Positions 1 through 8,022 of a DNA stretch of 64,000 bases are shown piece by piece. A program made the translations under genes and the position numbers. Position 1 is the first letter of the stretch. Each line of letters begins with the position of its first letter. This stretch comes from Aquirhabdus sp. (GTDB lineage: Bacteria > Pseudomonadota > Gammaproteobacteria > Pseudomonadales > Moraxellaceae): positions 24,843 through 88,842 of the forward strand of contig JASLHI010000018.1 in assembly GCA_030149815.1 (NCBI GenBank). Direction: 5' to 3'. Below the pieces are notes generated by a model. That model had not been told where the DNA came from. It saw only the letters and a program-made list of their open reading frames with translations, and ran no database searches.

Positions 1-83
1 GACAAGCGAATCACCCCAATTCCACCACGACCCAAAGGCGTTGCAATTGCAGCAATAGTGGTCTGACTTGGACGATTTGACAT
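1..83 (-). CDS. mnmE: tRNA modification GTPase MnmE, 5' end only
   Basis: Reading leftward from the ATG at 81-83 gives about 27 residues with the start MSNRPSQTTIAAIATPLGRG followed by GIGVIRLS. This matches the N-terminal folate-binding domain of MnmE/TrmE, in which a conserved 'IAAIATP.GRGG.G..R.SG' segment opens the protein. MnmE works with MnmG to modify U34 of certain tRNAs. The gene leaves the window on the left, so the GTPase domain cannot be inspected. Its position after yidC in the same direction is the classical gammaproteobacterial order. About 184 bases separate it from the yidC stop. Confidence 0.85.
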   Translation of the reverse strand, partial: MSNRPSQTTIAAIATPLGRGGIGVIRL

Positions 84-267
84 GATCAAGCTCTCAGGTA
101 TGACAAATTAACAATATGGATTAAAAGCAGCTTGCTTATTTCAATAAAAATCCGCTCATCCCGTTTAGCAGCAACAGCCAAACAACATGCGCGGATTTCT
201 TTAAATTAAACTTTTGAGTAAACGCACACAAAATACGTTTACCCTTTGAATCATTAACTAACTGATC

Positions 268-1977
268 TTAATTAACAGTAGGATGATAAGATTTTTCAAT
301 CTGATGATTGACATAGCGTTGCTGAACGATGGTCAACAGATTGTTCACAATCCAGTACAACACCAAGCCCGATGGGAACCACAGCATAAATACGGTGAAC
401 ACAATCGGCATCATCTTCATCATTTTCGCTTGCATTGGATCTGCTGGTTGCGGATTCAACGCTTGCTGGAAGAACATGGTTGCACCCATGATCAATGGCA
501 ATACAAACCAGTGATCCATCGCTGACAAATCAGTAATCCAACCAATCCACGGCGCATTACGCAGTTCTACACTTTCCATAAACACATAATACAGCGACAT
601 GAAAATTGGCATTTGCAGCAAAATTGGCATACATCCAGACAACGGATTCACGCCTTCTTTTTTATACAATGCCATCATTTCTTGTGAAAATCTCATGCGA
701 TCTTCGCCATGTTCTTCTTTCAAACGCTGCATTTCAGGCGCAATGACTTTCATTTTTGCCATGGAACGATAGCTTTTTGCAGACAACGGGAAGAGCACAA
801 TTTTAACTAGCAAAGTCAATAAGATAATCGACCAGCCCCAATTTCCAACAAAACCATGAATCGCTTTCAAACCCATGAAAAGCACTTGAGCAATCGGCCA
901 TAACCAACCGTAGTCTACAGTCTGATCTAAACCAGTCGCCAGAGGTTTTAAATTCGCTTGAACTTTTGGACCAGCATACAGCGTCGCTGAAACGGTTTGT
1001 TCAGTACCTGGCGCAACCGTCACCACAGGCGATGTGAAACCAATAAAATTATCAGTGCCACTCACGCGTGTCGTCAGCGTTGCATCTGAATTCGCATCAG
1101 GAACCCATGCTGTGACAAAATAATGCTGCAATACAGCGACCCAACCACCTTTCACCGTTTTACTGAGTGCATCTGATTGGAATTTCTCAAATTTAAGCTT
1201 ATTGTAATGGTCTTCTGGTGTTCCCCAAGCTCCGCCGATATAGGTCGACATGCCCATCAAACCTTGGCTTGTTTTGCTTGGATCGGGTGAGTTATCACGT
1301 TTGACTTGACCAAACATCTGACCATGCCAAGCCGCTGTACCACGGTTAATAATCTTATAGCTCACGACAACAGGATATTCTCCTGCAGTGATATGGAAAT
1401 TTTTAATAATCTGAACGCCATTCGGTGCATCAAATGTCAGAGGGACATCTAAGCTTTTTTGACCAGCCGCCAAAGTGTAATTCGCTTGTGCAGTCTTATA
1501 CACTGGACGACCTGTTGCTGCAGCATCTGGACCGTCTGCACCAATCAAACCCGATTGTGCTGTATATACACGACCAGCGTCTTGTTCAAGCAATACAAAA
1601 GGTTGTTTAGTATCGGCTGAATGTAAATGATTCAACAACTCTGCACGAACCACATCACCGCCTTTCGGATCAATCGACAAACGATAAACATCAGTTTGTA
1701 AAGTAATTAAACCTTGAGGAACTGGAGCACTTACCGTTGCTGGCGCTATTTTGGCCACCGCCGCCACAGGTGGAACATCGCTATTTGTAGGCACAGACGC
1801 TGCAACTGCGGCAGTTGAAGGAATATCAGCGGCTACAGGCTGAGCACTTTGTACAGCTGACGTTGCAGCGGCTTGATCAGCAGCAACATGCCCATAATCT
1901 TTTTGCCATGCCAAAATCAGCAAATAAGCAGTGATAAACATTCCAATCAGGATGAAGGGTTTTGCCCACTTCTGCAT
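268..1977 (-). CDS. yidC: Membrane protein insertase YidC
   Basis: YidC inserts and folds inner-membrane proteins, alone or with SecYEG. The N-terminal membrane anchor (about residues 5-22, ending in AWQKDYG) is followed by an Ala/Val/Pro-rich linker. A large periplasmic beta domain comes next (about 90-340), then the conserved C-terminal core from about residue 350 (YGWLWPIAQVLFMGLKAIHG, then NWGWSIILLT and PLSAKSYRSMAKMK). I start it at ATG 1975-1977 (MQKWAKPF), which fits the family. An upstream in-frame start at 1989 adds only four residues. The length of 569 residues is normal for a Gram-negative YidC. It follows yidD with a 50-base gap and is probably co-transcribed with rpmH-rnpA-yidD. 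Confidence 0.97.
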   Translation of the reverse strand: MQKWAKPFILIGMFITAYLLILAWQKDYGHVAADQAAATSAVQSAQPVAADIPSTAAVAASVPTNSDVPPVAAVAKIAPATVSAPVPQGLITLQTDVYRLSIDPKGGDVVRAELLNHLHSADTKQPFVLLEQDAGRVYTAQSGLIGADGPDAAATGRPVYKTAQANYTLAAGQKSLDVPLTFDAPNGVQIIKNFHITAGEYPVVVSYKIINRGTAAWHGQMFGQVKRDNSPDPSKTSQGLMGMSTYIGGAWGTPEDHYNKLKFEKFQSDALSKTVKGGWVAVLQHYFVTAWVPDANSDATLTTRVSGTDNFIGFTSPVVTVAPGTEQTVSATLYAGPKVQANLKPLATGLDQTVDYGWLWPIAQVLFMGLKAIHGFVGNWGWSIILLTLLVKIVLFPLSAKSYRSMAKMKVIAPEMQRLKEEHGEDRMRFSQEMMALYKKEGVNPLSGCMPILLQMPIFMSLYYVFMESVELRNAPWIGWITDLSAMDHWFVLPLIMGATMFFQQALNPQPADPMQAKMMKMMPIVFTVFMLWFPSGLVLYWIVNNLLTIVQQRYVNHQIEKSYHPTVN

Positions 1978-2027
1978 GATATTCCCCAACAGAATTAACT
2001 TGAATGAAGGTAGTGCCTACAAAAAAT

Positions 2028-2447
2028 TCACAAGCGAAGTGAATGATGATGCGGCGGGTTAGTGTAAGGCGTAAATTTGCGAATTTGATGACCATTTACA
2101 ATGGATTCGACATCCTGCTTGTAAAAACGATGGTGATCAACTCTACAATCACAAATTTGCTGTGTTGTAAAAAACTTCACAAAAAACTCTTTAAAAATAG
2201 AATTTTTTTTTAAATCAGTGGAATCTGAATGAGATCTAGGTGGAACTGGATCATAGCCAGATCCTCCCCAAGGGTTACAGCGTCCAATTCGTTTAATAAT
2301 CAACCATAACGCAAACCAAAGCGAATGTTGTTCGAGTGCTTCTAAGGCATAAACAGAACAAGACGGAAAAAAACGACAACGCGGCCCAAGCATGGGACTA
2401 ATAAACCATCGATAACATTGAATTAACCAGCGAAATGCGGCTTTCAT
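2028..2447 (-). CDS. yidD: Membrane protein insertion efficiency factor YidD, with long C-terminal tail
   Basis: This is a small membrane-associated protein that assists YidC-dependent insertion. The first 70 residues carry the whole family core: an amphipathic N-terminus (WLIQCYRWFISP), the cysteine-containing GPRCRFFPSCSVYALEAL, and NPWGGSGYDPVP at the end. The ORF then runs about 70 residues further with no recognisable domain (rich in Lys, Phe and His), making 139 aa where 70-106 is usual. Its ATG overlaps the rnpA stop by 4 bases (ATGA), so translation is probably coupled. The tail may be a lineage extension or read-through after loss of an earlier stop. Confidence 0.93.
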   Translation of the reverse strand: MKAAFRWLIQCYRWFISPMLGPRCRFFPSCSVYALEALEQHSLWFALWLIIKRIGRCNPWGGSGYDPVPPRSHSDSTDLKKNSIFKEFFVKFFTTQQICDCRVDHHRFYKQDVESIVNGHQIRKFTPYTNPPHHHSLRL

Positions 2448-2959
2448 TCTAAATGATTCACAGATAAGGTTTGTGTGTTATTTGAGGCAGTATTGGTTAA
2501 ATCAATAGCGGCTGGCGTATTTTTTTTAGACTGTAATGGGTTGTTTTGCGTTCGATTTTTGGATTGCAATGAAGAAGGGCTAATGGTCTGATTTTTCTGA
2601 AACCGTTTGGTCAATTGCCGCCATGCAGTGACGAGTTCCTGATGTAACACTTCGTTTGGTAAATACTGAGCATCGGCTTTTGCCATCAGCACAATATCAA
2701 GTGCTGGCAATTCAGCCTGATGCAAACGAAAACTTTCACGAGCAAGCCGCTTTACACGATTGCGTTCATGTGCACGGCGAATTTTCTTCTTCGCAATCAC
2801 TAAACCAATACGAGCATGACTTAAACTTTGATGAGTCGATGGAACTGCAAGCAGCATAAAGCCTGACTGATGAACTTTATAAAGTGCACCGTCAAAGACC
2901 GATTTAAAATCAGAAGCCTGTAATAGACGTAATTCTGCTGAAAAACCGAAAGATAACAT
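2444..2959 (-). CDS. rnpA: Ribonuclease P protein component
   Basis: RnpA is the protein subunit of RNase P, which trims the 5' leader of tRNA precursors together with the M1 RNA. The RNR signature is present (AHERNRVKRLARESFR, about residues 67-82), as is the preceding ARIGLVIAKKKIRRA strand. I chose the ATG at 2957-2959 (MLSFGFSAELRLL), which has a GGGA about 9 bases upstream and matches the family start. In-frame ATGs at 2974 and 2992 are alternatives. The C-terminal 50 residues or so are an Asn/Ser/Thr/Gln-rich extension beyond the usual 110-130 aa length. The gene lies between rpmH and yidD, its standard place. Confidence 0.93.
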   Translation of the reverse strand: MLSFGFSAELRLLQASDFKSVFDGALYKVHQSGFMLLAVPSTHQSLSHARIGLVIAKKKIRRAHERNRVKRLARESFRLHQAELPALDIVLMAKADAQYLPNEVLHQELVTAWRQLTKRFQKNQTISPSSLQSKNRTQNNPLQSKKNTPAAIDLTNTASNNTQTLSVNHLE

Positions 2960-3086
2960 GCGATCAATTCCCATACGGTTTTGACCTTGCATGTTTTAGG
3001 ATTGACACTGACAAGGCTATACTGATTGACAGGTTCATATTTTAAAATATGTTTTATGATTCATCTTAAGTAATTAAGATTAAATC

Positions 3087-3122
3087 AAAAAATTAAGTTC
3101 ACTACTAATGTAGTGAACTTAA
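3087..3122 (-). terminator. Terminator/attenuator between rpmH and rnpA
   Basis: A perfect 13-bp stem (3093-3105 with 3110-3122, loop TAAT) begins just after the rpmH stop. In the leftward direction it is followed immediately by six U residues. This is a good rho-independent terminator. Because rnpA lies downstream, it probably attenuates rather than ends transcription, lowering rnpA relative to rpmH. Confidence 0.8.
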
Positions 3123-3124
3123 CA

Positions 3125-3259
3125 TCATACTGTCAAACGTGCACGACCTTTAGCGCGGCGGCGAGCAAGAACTAAACGACCATTTTTAGTCGCCATACGT
3201 GCACGGAAACCATGGACGCGTTTACGCTTCAATGAGCTGGGTTGGAAAGTACGTTTCAT
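3125..3259 (-). CDS. rpmH: 50S ribosomal protein L34
   Basis: L34 is a very basic structural protein of the large ribosomal subunit. The 44-residue product starts MKRTFQPSSLKRKRVHGFRA and ends with the Arg/Lys-rich ARRRAKGRARLTV, which is the complete and typical L34 sequence. The open frame extends upstream to 3310 but that part is hydrophobic and unrelated, so the start is ATG 3257-3259. It is divergent from dnaA across the origin spacer. A strong terminator hairpin follows directly. Confidence 0.97.
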   Translation of the reverse strand: MKRTFQPSSLKRKRVHGFRARMATKNGRLVLARRRAKGRARLTV

Positions 3260-4015
3260 GGAGAAAACCCAAATAAAGTAAAAAAACAGGAAGCGAATTT
3301 TATAGATCATTCTCTATACTGTCAATCTTTATATACGACAAAACGACAACCATTATTCACAAGCTAAATCATTGTTCAGAATTACTTTTTAAAATTTACA
3401 CACAAATTTCAAAAAACTTATCCACAGCTTGAGATCGAATTTTGCTGTTGATTTTTTATTTTTTATTTTGGAAGTATTATTATTAAGATGCATTTTTTCT
3501 GGGTATAACCAAAAAAAAATAAATTAAATCATAAAAATATCTTGTTGACTAACCTGTGTATTAATTGGGTGTTATTTGTGGATAACTCGATGTACTAAAT
3601 TACCCACAGTCTTTTCCACAAAGTTTTCCACAGAACTTATCCACAGATTTTGTGCTACATTAGGCTTCTTGCAACGATTTTAATTAATTTGAGTGAGAAA
3701 ATACTTTTTTTAAACGTACAAAGGCGATGAAAATCGATGACAGGGTGTGCGTGATTAGCTAGAATGTTTTTCGGTCTCAAGATCAGTCTCAAGATTTGAT
3801 CTACCGCAAAGTTTGCTGCGGCTTACTAAAGTGTTTTTAGTCACCGCTTCATAAAGACGACATATTGAGTCTGATTAATTGTCTTTATGCTTCAAGTGTG
3901 GTTCTACACATGATTTTTGTTTATTCAGAATTGAATAATAGTCATATTTTTAATATTTGATTATTGTTTTTCTATTTGTTTTTAAAGACGTTATATTCGA
4001 TATTTGGGGAAATTA
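3260..4015. other. Probable chromosomal replication origin (oriC), rpmH-dnaA spacer
   Basis: This 756-base gap holds no credible gene. It contains consensus DnaA boxes (TTWTNCACA): forward at 3353, 3418, 3612, 3624 and 3637, and one reversed at 3577. A near-match, TTACCCACA, lies at 3600. Very AT-rich DNA occupies about 3430-3550, a plausible unwinding element. A second AT-rich stretch precedes dnaA (3920-4000). In pseudomonads and their relatives the origin lies in this spacer. That this is the functional origin is inference from box clustering and context. Confidence 0.8.
3600..3645 (+). repeat. Phased cluster of four DnaA boxes
   Basis: Four same-orientation 9-mers start at 3600 (TTACCCACA), 3612 (TTTTCCACA), 3624 (TTTTCCACA) and 3637 (TTATCCACA). 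They are spaced 12, 12 and 13 bases. The spacing would let DnaA molecules bind side by side. An inverted box at 3577-3585 flanks the cluster. Confidence 0.8.
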
Positions 4016-5407
4016 ATGGCTTGGACGGCTTGTCTTGAAGCGCTACGCGATGAGATACCACCCAATTTGTATACATTATGGATTCGTCCATTAGATGCGG
4101 AACAAAATGGTTCTGTATTATTTTTATATGCGCCTAATTCCTATTTTGTAAAACATATTACTGAAGAATATTTTGATCGAATTCGTGAACTTGCTTATGA
4201 ATATAGCAAGGGTGAAATTACCGATGTTCAAGTGAAATATGACCCAAGACGAGATTCAATTGGGTTTAATAAAAATAAACTGAATAGTGTTCAAGATAAT
4301 GTTCTAGACATTCCAAGTGAGTTATCTGTTAATCATGTAGATTCATATAATCAATCTTCATTTAATGTGCAGCCAGAACAGGTTCGTCGTACTTTAAATA
4401 AAGGTTATGTATTTAGCGAGTTTGTTGAAGGTCCAACTAATAAAATGGCCTTTGAAACTTGTAAAACTGTCGTAGATCAATTAGGTGATTCAAAACATAA
4501 TCCATTATTTTTGTACGGTGCAACGGGTTTAGGTAAAACTCACTTAATGCAAGCAGTAGGTCATGCTGTATTAGATAAAAATCCTAGTGCACGTGTGATG
4601 TATATGACTTCTGAGCAGTTTGTTTCTGGTTTCGTCACTGCATTGCAGCAACAACGTATTGATAAATTTAAAAAAGATTGTAGAACGTTAGATTTATTGC
4701 TGGTTGATGATATTCAATTTTTGGCGGGTAAAGCCGCGAGTTTAGAAGAGTTTTTTAATACCTTTAATGAGTTATTAACTGAGTCTAAACAGATTATTTT
4801 AACCTCTGATCGATATCCAAAAGAAATTACCGAAATGGATGCGCGATTAGTTTCTCGTTTTTCTTGGGGATTATCAATTGCTGTTGAACCTCCTGAATTA
4901 GAAAATCGTGTTGATATTTTATTGCGTAAAGCAAAAGTCAGTGATTATGAGTTACCACGTAATTGTGCATTATTTATTGCCCAACAAGTTCAAGCGAATG
5001 TGCGAGAATTAGAAGGTGCTTTAAATAAAGTAATCGCAACGGCACGATTTAAAGGTGTTGAAATTAGTGTTGAAATTATTAAAGAAGCATTAAAAGATCA
5101 AATATCAATTCGTGCTAGACAGATAAGTGTTGATAATATTCAAAAGGTTGTTGTTGAGTATTTTAGAATACCGTTACGTGAATTAGTCGGTTCAAAACGC
5201 ACTCGTGTTTATGTGCGCCCTCGTCAAATGGCGATGGGATTATCTCGCGAATTAACAGGTGATAGTTTCCCTGATATTGGTCAGGCATTTGGTGGCCGCG
5301 ACCATACAACGGTGATGCATGCTTGTGAGAAAGTACAAGAATTGTGTCAGACAGATCCTGCATTTGCGGCTGACTACAAAAATTTGTTAAGGATGTTGCA
5401 AGGGTAG
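4016..5407 (+). CDS. dnaA: Chromosomal replication initiator protein DnaA
   Basis: DnaA binds the boxes in the adjacent spacer and melts the origin. Domain I is at the N-terminus (MAWTACLEALRDEIPP), followed by a variable linker (about 85-125). The AAA+ domain has Walker A GATGLGKT at residues 168-175 and a Walker B ending LLLVDDIQFL near 225-234. Domain IV carries the box-recognition motif GRDHTTVMHACEKV near 427-440. I start it at ATG 4016, preceded by GGGGA seven bases upstream. A TTG at 4004 is in frame but lies over that ribosome binding site. At 463 aa it is of normal length. dnaN follows after 153 bases. Confidence 0.98.
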   Translation: MAWTACLEALRDEIPPNLYTLWIRPLDAEQNGSVLFLYAPNSYFVKHITEEYFDRIRELAYEYSKGEITDVQVKYDPRRDSIGFNKNKLNSVQDNVLDIPSELSVNHVDSYNQSSFNVQPEQVRRTLNKGYVFSEFVEGPTNKMAFETCKTVVDQLGDSKHNPLFLYGATGLGKTHLMQAVGHAVLDKNPSARVMYMTSEQFVSGFVTALQQQRIDKFKKDCRTLDLLLVDDIQFLAGKAASLEEFFNTFNELLTESKQIILTSDRYPKEITEMDARLVSRFSWGLSIAVEPPELENRVDILLRKAKVSDYELPRNCALFIAQQVQANVRELEGALNKVIATARFKGVEISVEIIKEALKDQISIRARQISVDNIQKVVVEYFRIPLRELVGSKRTRVYVRPRQMAMGLSRELTGDSFPDIGQAFGGRDHTTVMHACEKVQELCQTDPAFAADYKNLLRMLQG

Positions 5408-5560
5408 TACTTAAAGCACTTTGTTTGTGTAGAATCCTTTGAATACCGAATTTTTTACTGAGTGGTATTTATTGCTGAGCTTTAATGAGCATGCAATAAA
5501 AAATATATTCACTCATCAGTTGAGATGCCCATTTTTTAGATATCAGAGTATGACTGGATT

Positions 5561-6730
5561 ATGAAACTTAAAATTACTAAGGATTTGTTTTTACGCGCAT
5601 TATCTCAGGTATCTAGTGCGGTTGAACGCCGTCATACCTTGCCTATTTTGTCTAATTTAAAGCTTGAAGTCACGTCAGCGCACTTGACGTTGACCGCTTC
5701 TGATTTAGAAGTCGAGTTGGTTGCTGTTGTGCCTTTGCCAGATGGTGCTTGTCTAGAAGCAGGTGCAACGACATTATCTGCACGGAAACTGATGGATATT
5801 TGTAAATCCTTACCGAATGCAGCGTTGATTGATTTGCAATCTGCTGATGATCGTCGCTGTCAGCTGAAATCAGGCAATAGTCGTTTTATGTTAGGTAGTT
5901 TGCCTGCTGAAGATTTTCCATTATTGAGTGGCGGATCAAGTGACTCGTTAAATTCAGGAACACGTTTACAAGTTGATCAACGTGCATTGAAACGCTTGTT
6001 GGATAAAACTGCATTTGCGATGGCTGTGCAAGATGTTCGTTTTTATTTAACAGGCATGCTGTTTGAGGCTTCTGAATCACAATTACGCACTGTGACGACT
6101 GATGGTCATCGCTTGGCGATGTTTGAAACGCCTGCTGTACTTGAAGGCAGCCAAAGTGTACAAGCCATTGTTCCACGTAAGGGTGTTCTAGAATTACAAA
6201 GATTATTGGGTGCAGAAGAAAGTCAGCTTTCTATTTTTGTTGGACGTGAATTTTTAAGCGTGACGTTAACTCAACAAAACAAACCACAAGATGGACAACA
6301 AGCTGTCGATATTGAGATTCGTTTTACGACGAAACTCATTGACGGTAAGTTCCCTGATTATCGTCGTGTCATTCCAAAAAATGGCGATAAAGTCATGCAA
6401 GTTGCATTAGATGAATTTAAGCAAACATTGCAACGTGTGGCGATTTTGAGTAATGAAAAATTGCGCGGCGTATTCTTGCAGCTTAATGATCACAATATGC
6501 AAATGCGCGCTAATAATGCGGAGCAAGATGAGGCGGTCGAAGATTTACTGATTAGCTATCAAGGTGCACCATTAGAAATGTCATTTAATGCACAGTATTT
6601 ACTGGATATTATTAATGTGTTCGAAGGATCTACATTACAAATGACATTAAGTGATGCAAATGCTTCAGCACTGGTGCAAGATCCAACTGAGAATGGCGCA
6701 GTGTATGTCGTAATGCCAATGCGCGTTTAA
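5561..6730 (+). CDS. dnaN: DNA polymerase III sliding clamp, beta subunit
   Basis: The beta clamp is a ring-shaped homodimer that tethers DNA polymerase III and other proteins to DNA. The 389-residue protein opens MKLKITKDLFLRALSQVSSA with HTLPILSNLKLEV following. It ends with the clamp-family tail DPTENGAVYVVMPMRV. The three repeated clamp domains are expected at about 1-125, 130-255 and 256-389. The middle one includes VRFYLTGMLFE and TTDGHRLA. The order dnaA-dnaN-recF is the standard one, with 51 bases to recF. Confidence 0.98.
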   Translation: MKLKITKDLFLRALSQVSSAVERRHTLPILSNLKLEVTSAHLTLTASDLEVELVAVVPLPDGACLEAGATTLSARKLMDICKSLPNAALIDLQSADDRRCQLKSGNSRFMLGSLPAEDFPLLSGGSSDSLNSGTRLQVDQRALKRLLDKTAFAMAVQDVRFYLTGMLFEASESQLRTVTTDGHRLAMFETPAVLEGSQSVQAIVPRKGVLELQRLLGAEESQLSIFVGREFLSVTLTQQNKPQDGQQAVDIEIRFTTKLIDGKFPDYRRVIPKNGDKVMQVALDEFKQTLQRVAILSNEKLRGVFLQLNDHNMQMRANNAEQDEAVEDLLISYQGAPLEMSFNAQYLLDIINVFEGSTLQMTLSDANASALVQDPTENGAVYVVMPMRV

Positions 6731-6781
6731 ATAACTTTTATTTAAGTGACTTTTCGTTGTAATTTTTGAGTTGAAACCCTT

Positions 6782-7855
6782 ATGCATCTAGATCGTGTAA
6801 GGATTGAACGTTTAAGAAATATAAAAAATATTGAGATGTCATCCCTCGCACCATTGAATATCATTCATGGTGCGAATGGGAGTGGAAAATCTTCAATCAT
6901 TGAAGCGATCCATTTATTAGCAACGGGTCGTTCTTTTCGCACAGTGAATCCAAAGCACTATATTCAGTATCATAGTGTTGATGCGTTGGTCTATGCAGAA
7001 TCTAAAAAAAATCGGCTTGGACTTCATAAACTATCTGATAATCAATCAACCGTACGACTTGATGGTGAAACGGTAAGCCAAAGCGAAATTGCACGAATTT
7101 TACCGGTTCAACTGATTAATCCTGAGAATATGGATTTATTGGAAAGTGGTAGTAAACCACGGAGACAGCTTTTAGATTGGCTTATGTTCCACGTGGAACA
7201 TGAATTTCATGGACTTTGGTTACGTTATCAACGCGCACTTAAACAACGTAATGCTTTACTCAAAACAACATCCACTGCAACTGAACTTTTAGTTTGGGAG
7301 CAGGAAATGGCTGTGACAGGAGAACGAATTCATCAAATCAGAATACGTGTCTTGGATGAGTGGAATCAAATTTTTATTAAAATTGTTAAAGAACTTCTTC
7401 CCTCACAATCGATTTCAATTGATTATATTTCAGGTTTTGATACCGAAATAGGTTTACTGGAAGCATTGATGGATTCTCGAGCGCGTGACAAGGAACGTGG
7501 GCATAGTTTGTATGGCATTCATCGCGCAGATTTGCGTTTTAAGACTGAATATGGGACTGCTGAGCAGACATTATCCCGTGGGCAAAAAAAGCTTCTCATT
7601 CTCGCGTTAAAGCTGTCGCAAATTAAGATGCTTTATGCCAAGGGATGCGCTTCTGTGGTACTATTGGATGATATGACTGCTGAGCTTGATACAAGCGCAC
7701 AAGCGCGTTTAATCGCTTTAATGATTGCCTTAGATAGTCAAATTTTTATGACTACGGTGGATTTGGAGGCAGTATTAGTAGCGCTTAAAAAAGTCGTGTT
7801 TGACATGACTTTATTTCATCTAAAAGATGGTGCGGTATTGTCAAATACAGTTTAG
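6782..7855 (+). CDS. recF: DNA replication and repair protein RecF
   Basis: RecF is an SMC-like ATPase that helps load RecA at single-stranded gaps (RecFOR pathway). Visible motifs are Walker A GANGSGKSS (residues 30-38), the ABC-type signature LSRGQKK (about 264-270) and Walker B VVLLDDMTAELD (about 295-306). The family segment RRQLLDWLMFHVEHEFHGLW lies near residue 130. Its FHVEH is encoded by a perfect parS-like palindrome (7185-7200), so this stretch serves protein and chromosome partition at once. Length (357 aa) is normal. 167 bases separate it from gyrB. Confidence 0.97.
   Translation: MHLDRVRIERLRNIKNIEMSSLAPLNIIHGANGSGKSSIIEAIHLLATGRSFRTVNPKHYIQYHSVDALVYAESKKNRLGLHKLSDNQSTVRLDGETVSQSEIARILPVQLINPENMDLLESGSKPRRQLLDWLMFHVEHEFHGLWLRYQRALKQRNALLKTTSTATELLVWEQEMAVTGERIHQIRIRVLDEWNQIFIKIVKELLPSQSISIDYISGFDTEIGLLEALMDSRARDKERGHSLYGIHRADLRFKTEYGTAEQTLSRGQKKLLILALKLSQIKMLYAKGCASVVLLDDMTAELDTSAQARLIALMIALDSQIFMTTVDLEAVLVALKKVVFDMTLFHLKDGAVLSNTV
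7185..7200. promoter_or_regulatory. parS-like ParB-binding site inside recF
   Basis: A perfect 16-bp palindrome TGTTCCACGTGGAACA, extended to 18 bp by the flanking A and T (7184-7201). It matches the bacterial parS core and closely resembles pseudomonad parS. It is about 3.5 kb from the DnaA-box cluster. ParA and ParB themselves are not in the window, so the partner is inferred. Confidence 0.85.
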
Positions 7856-8022
7856 GGAATACTTAAACCAAATATGGATAGTGAATGTTTTATTCTCCGA
7901 TCTGCGCAGTACTATCAAAGAGTAATTCGATTTTAAAAGTTAAATGACTTGTTATTTTATAAAAATAGATTAGCCGATAAAGTGTCTTGGCAAGCTATTT
8001 TTGATTGATTAGGAATACGTGT

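Noticed and set aside
3753..3850. Possible tRNA-like fold suggested by short stems near 3804-3850
   Set aside because: No set of four stems, no T-loop TTCGA consensus and no acceptor pairing could be assembled.
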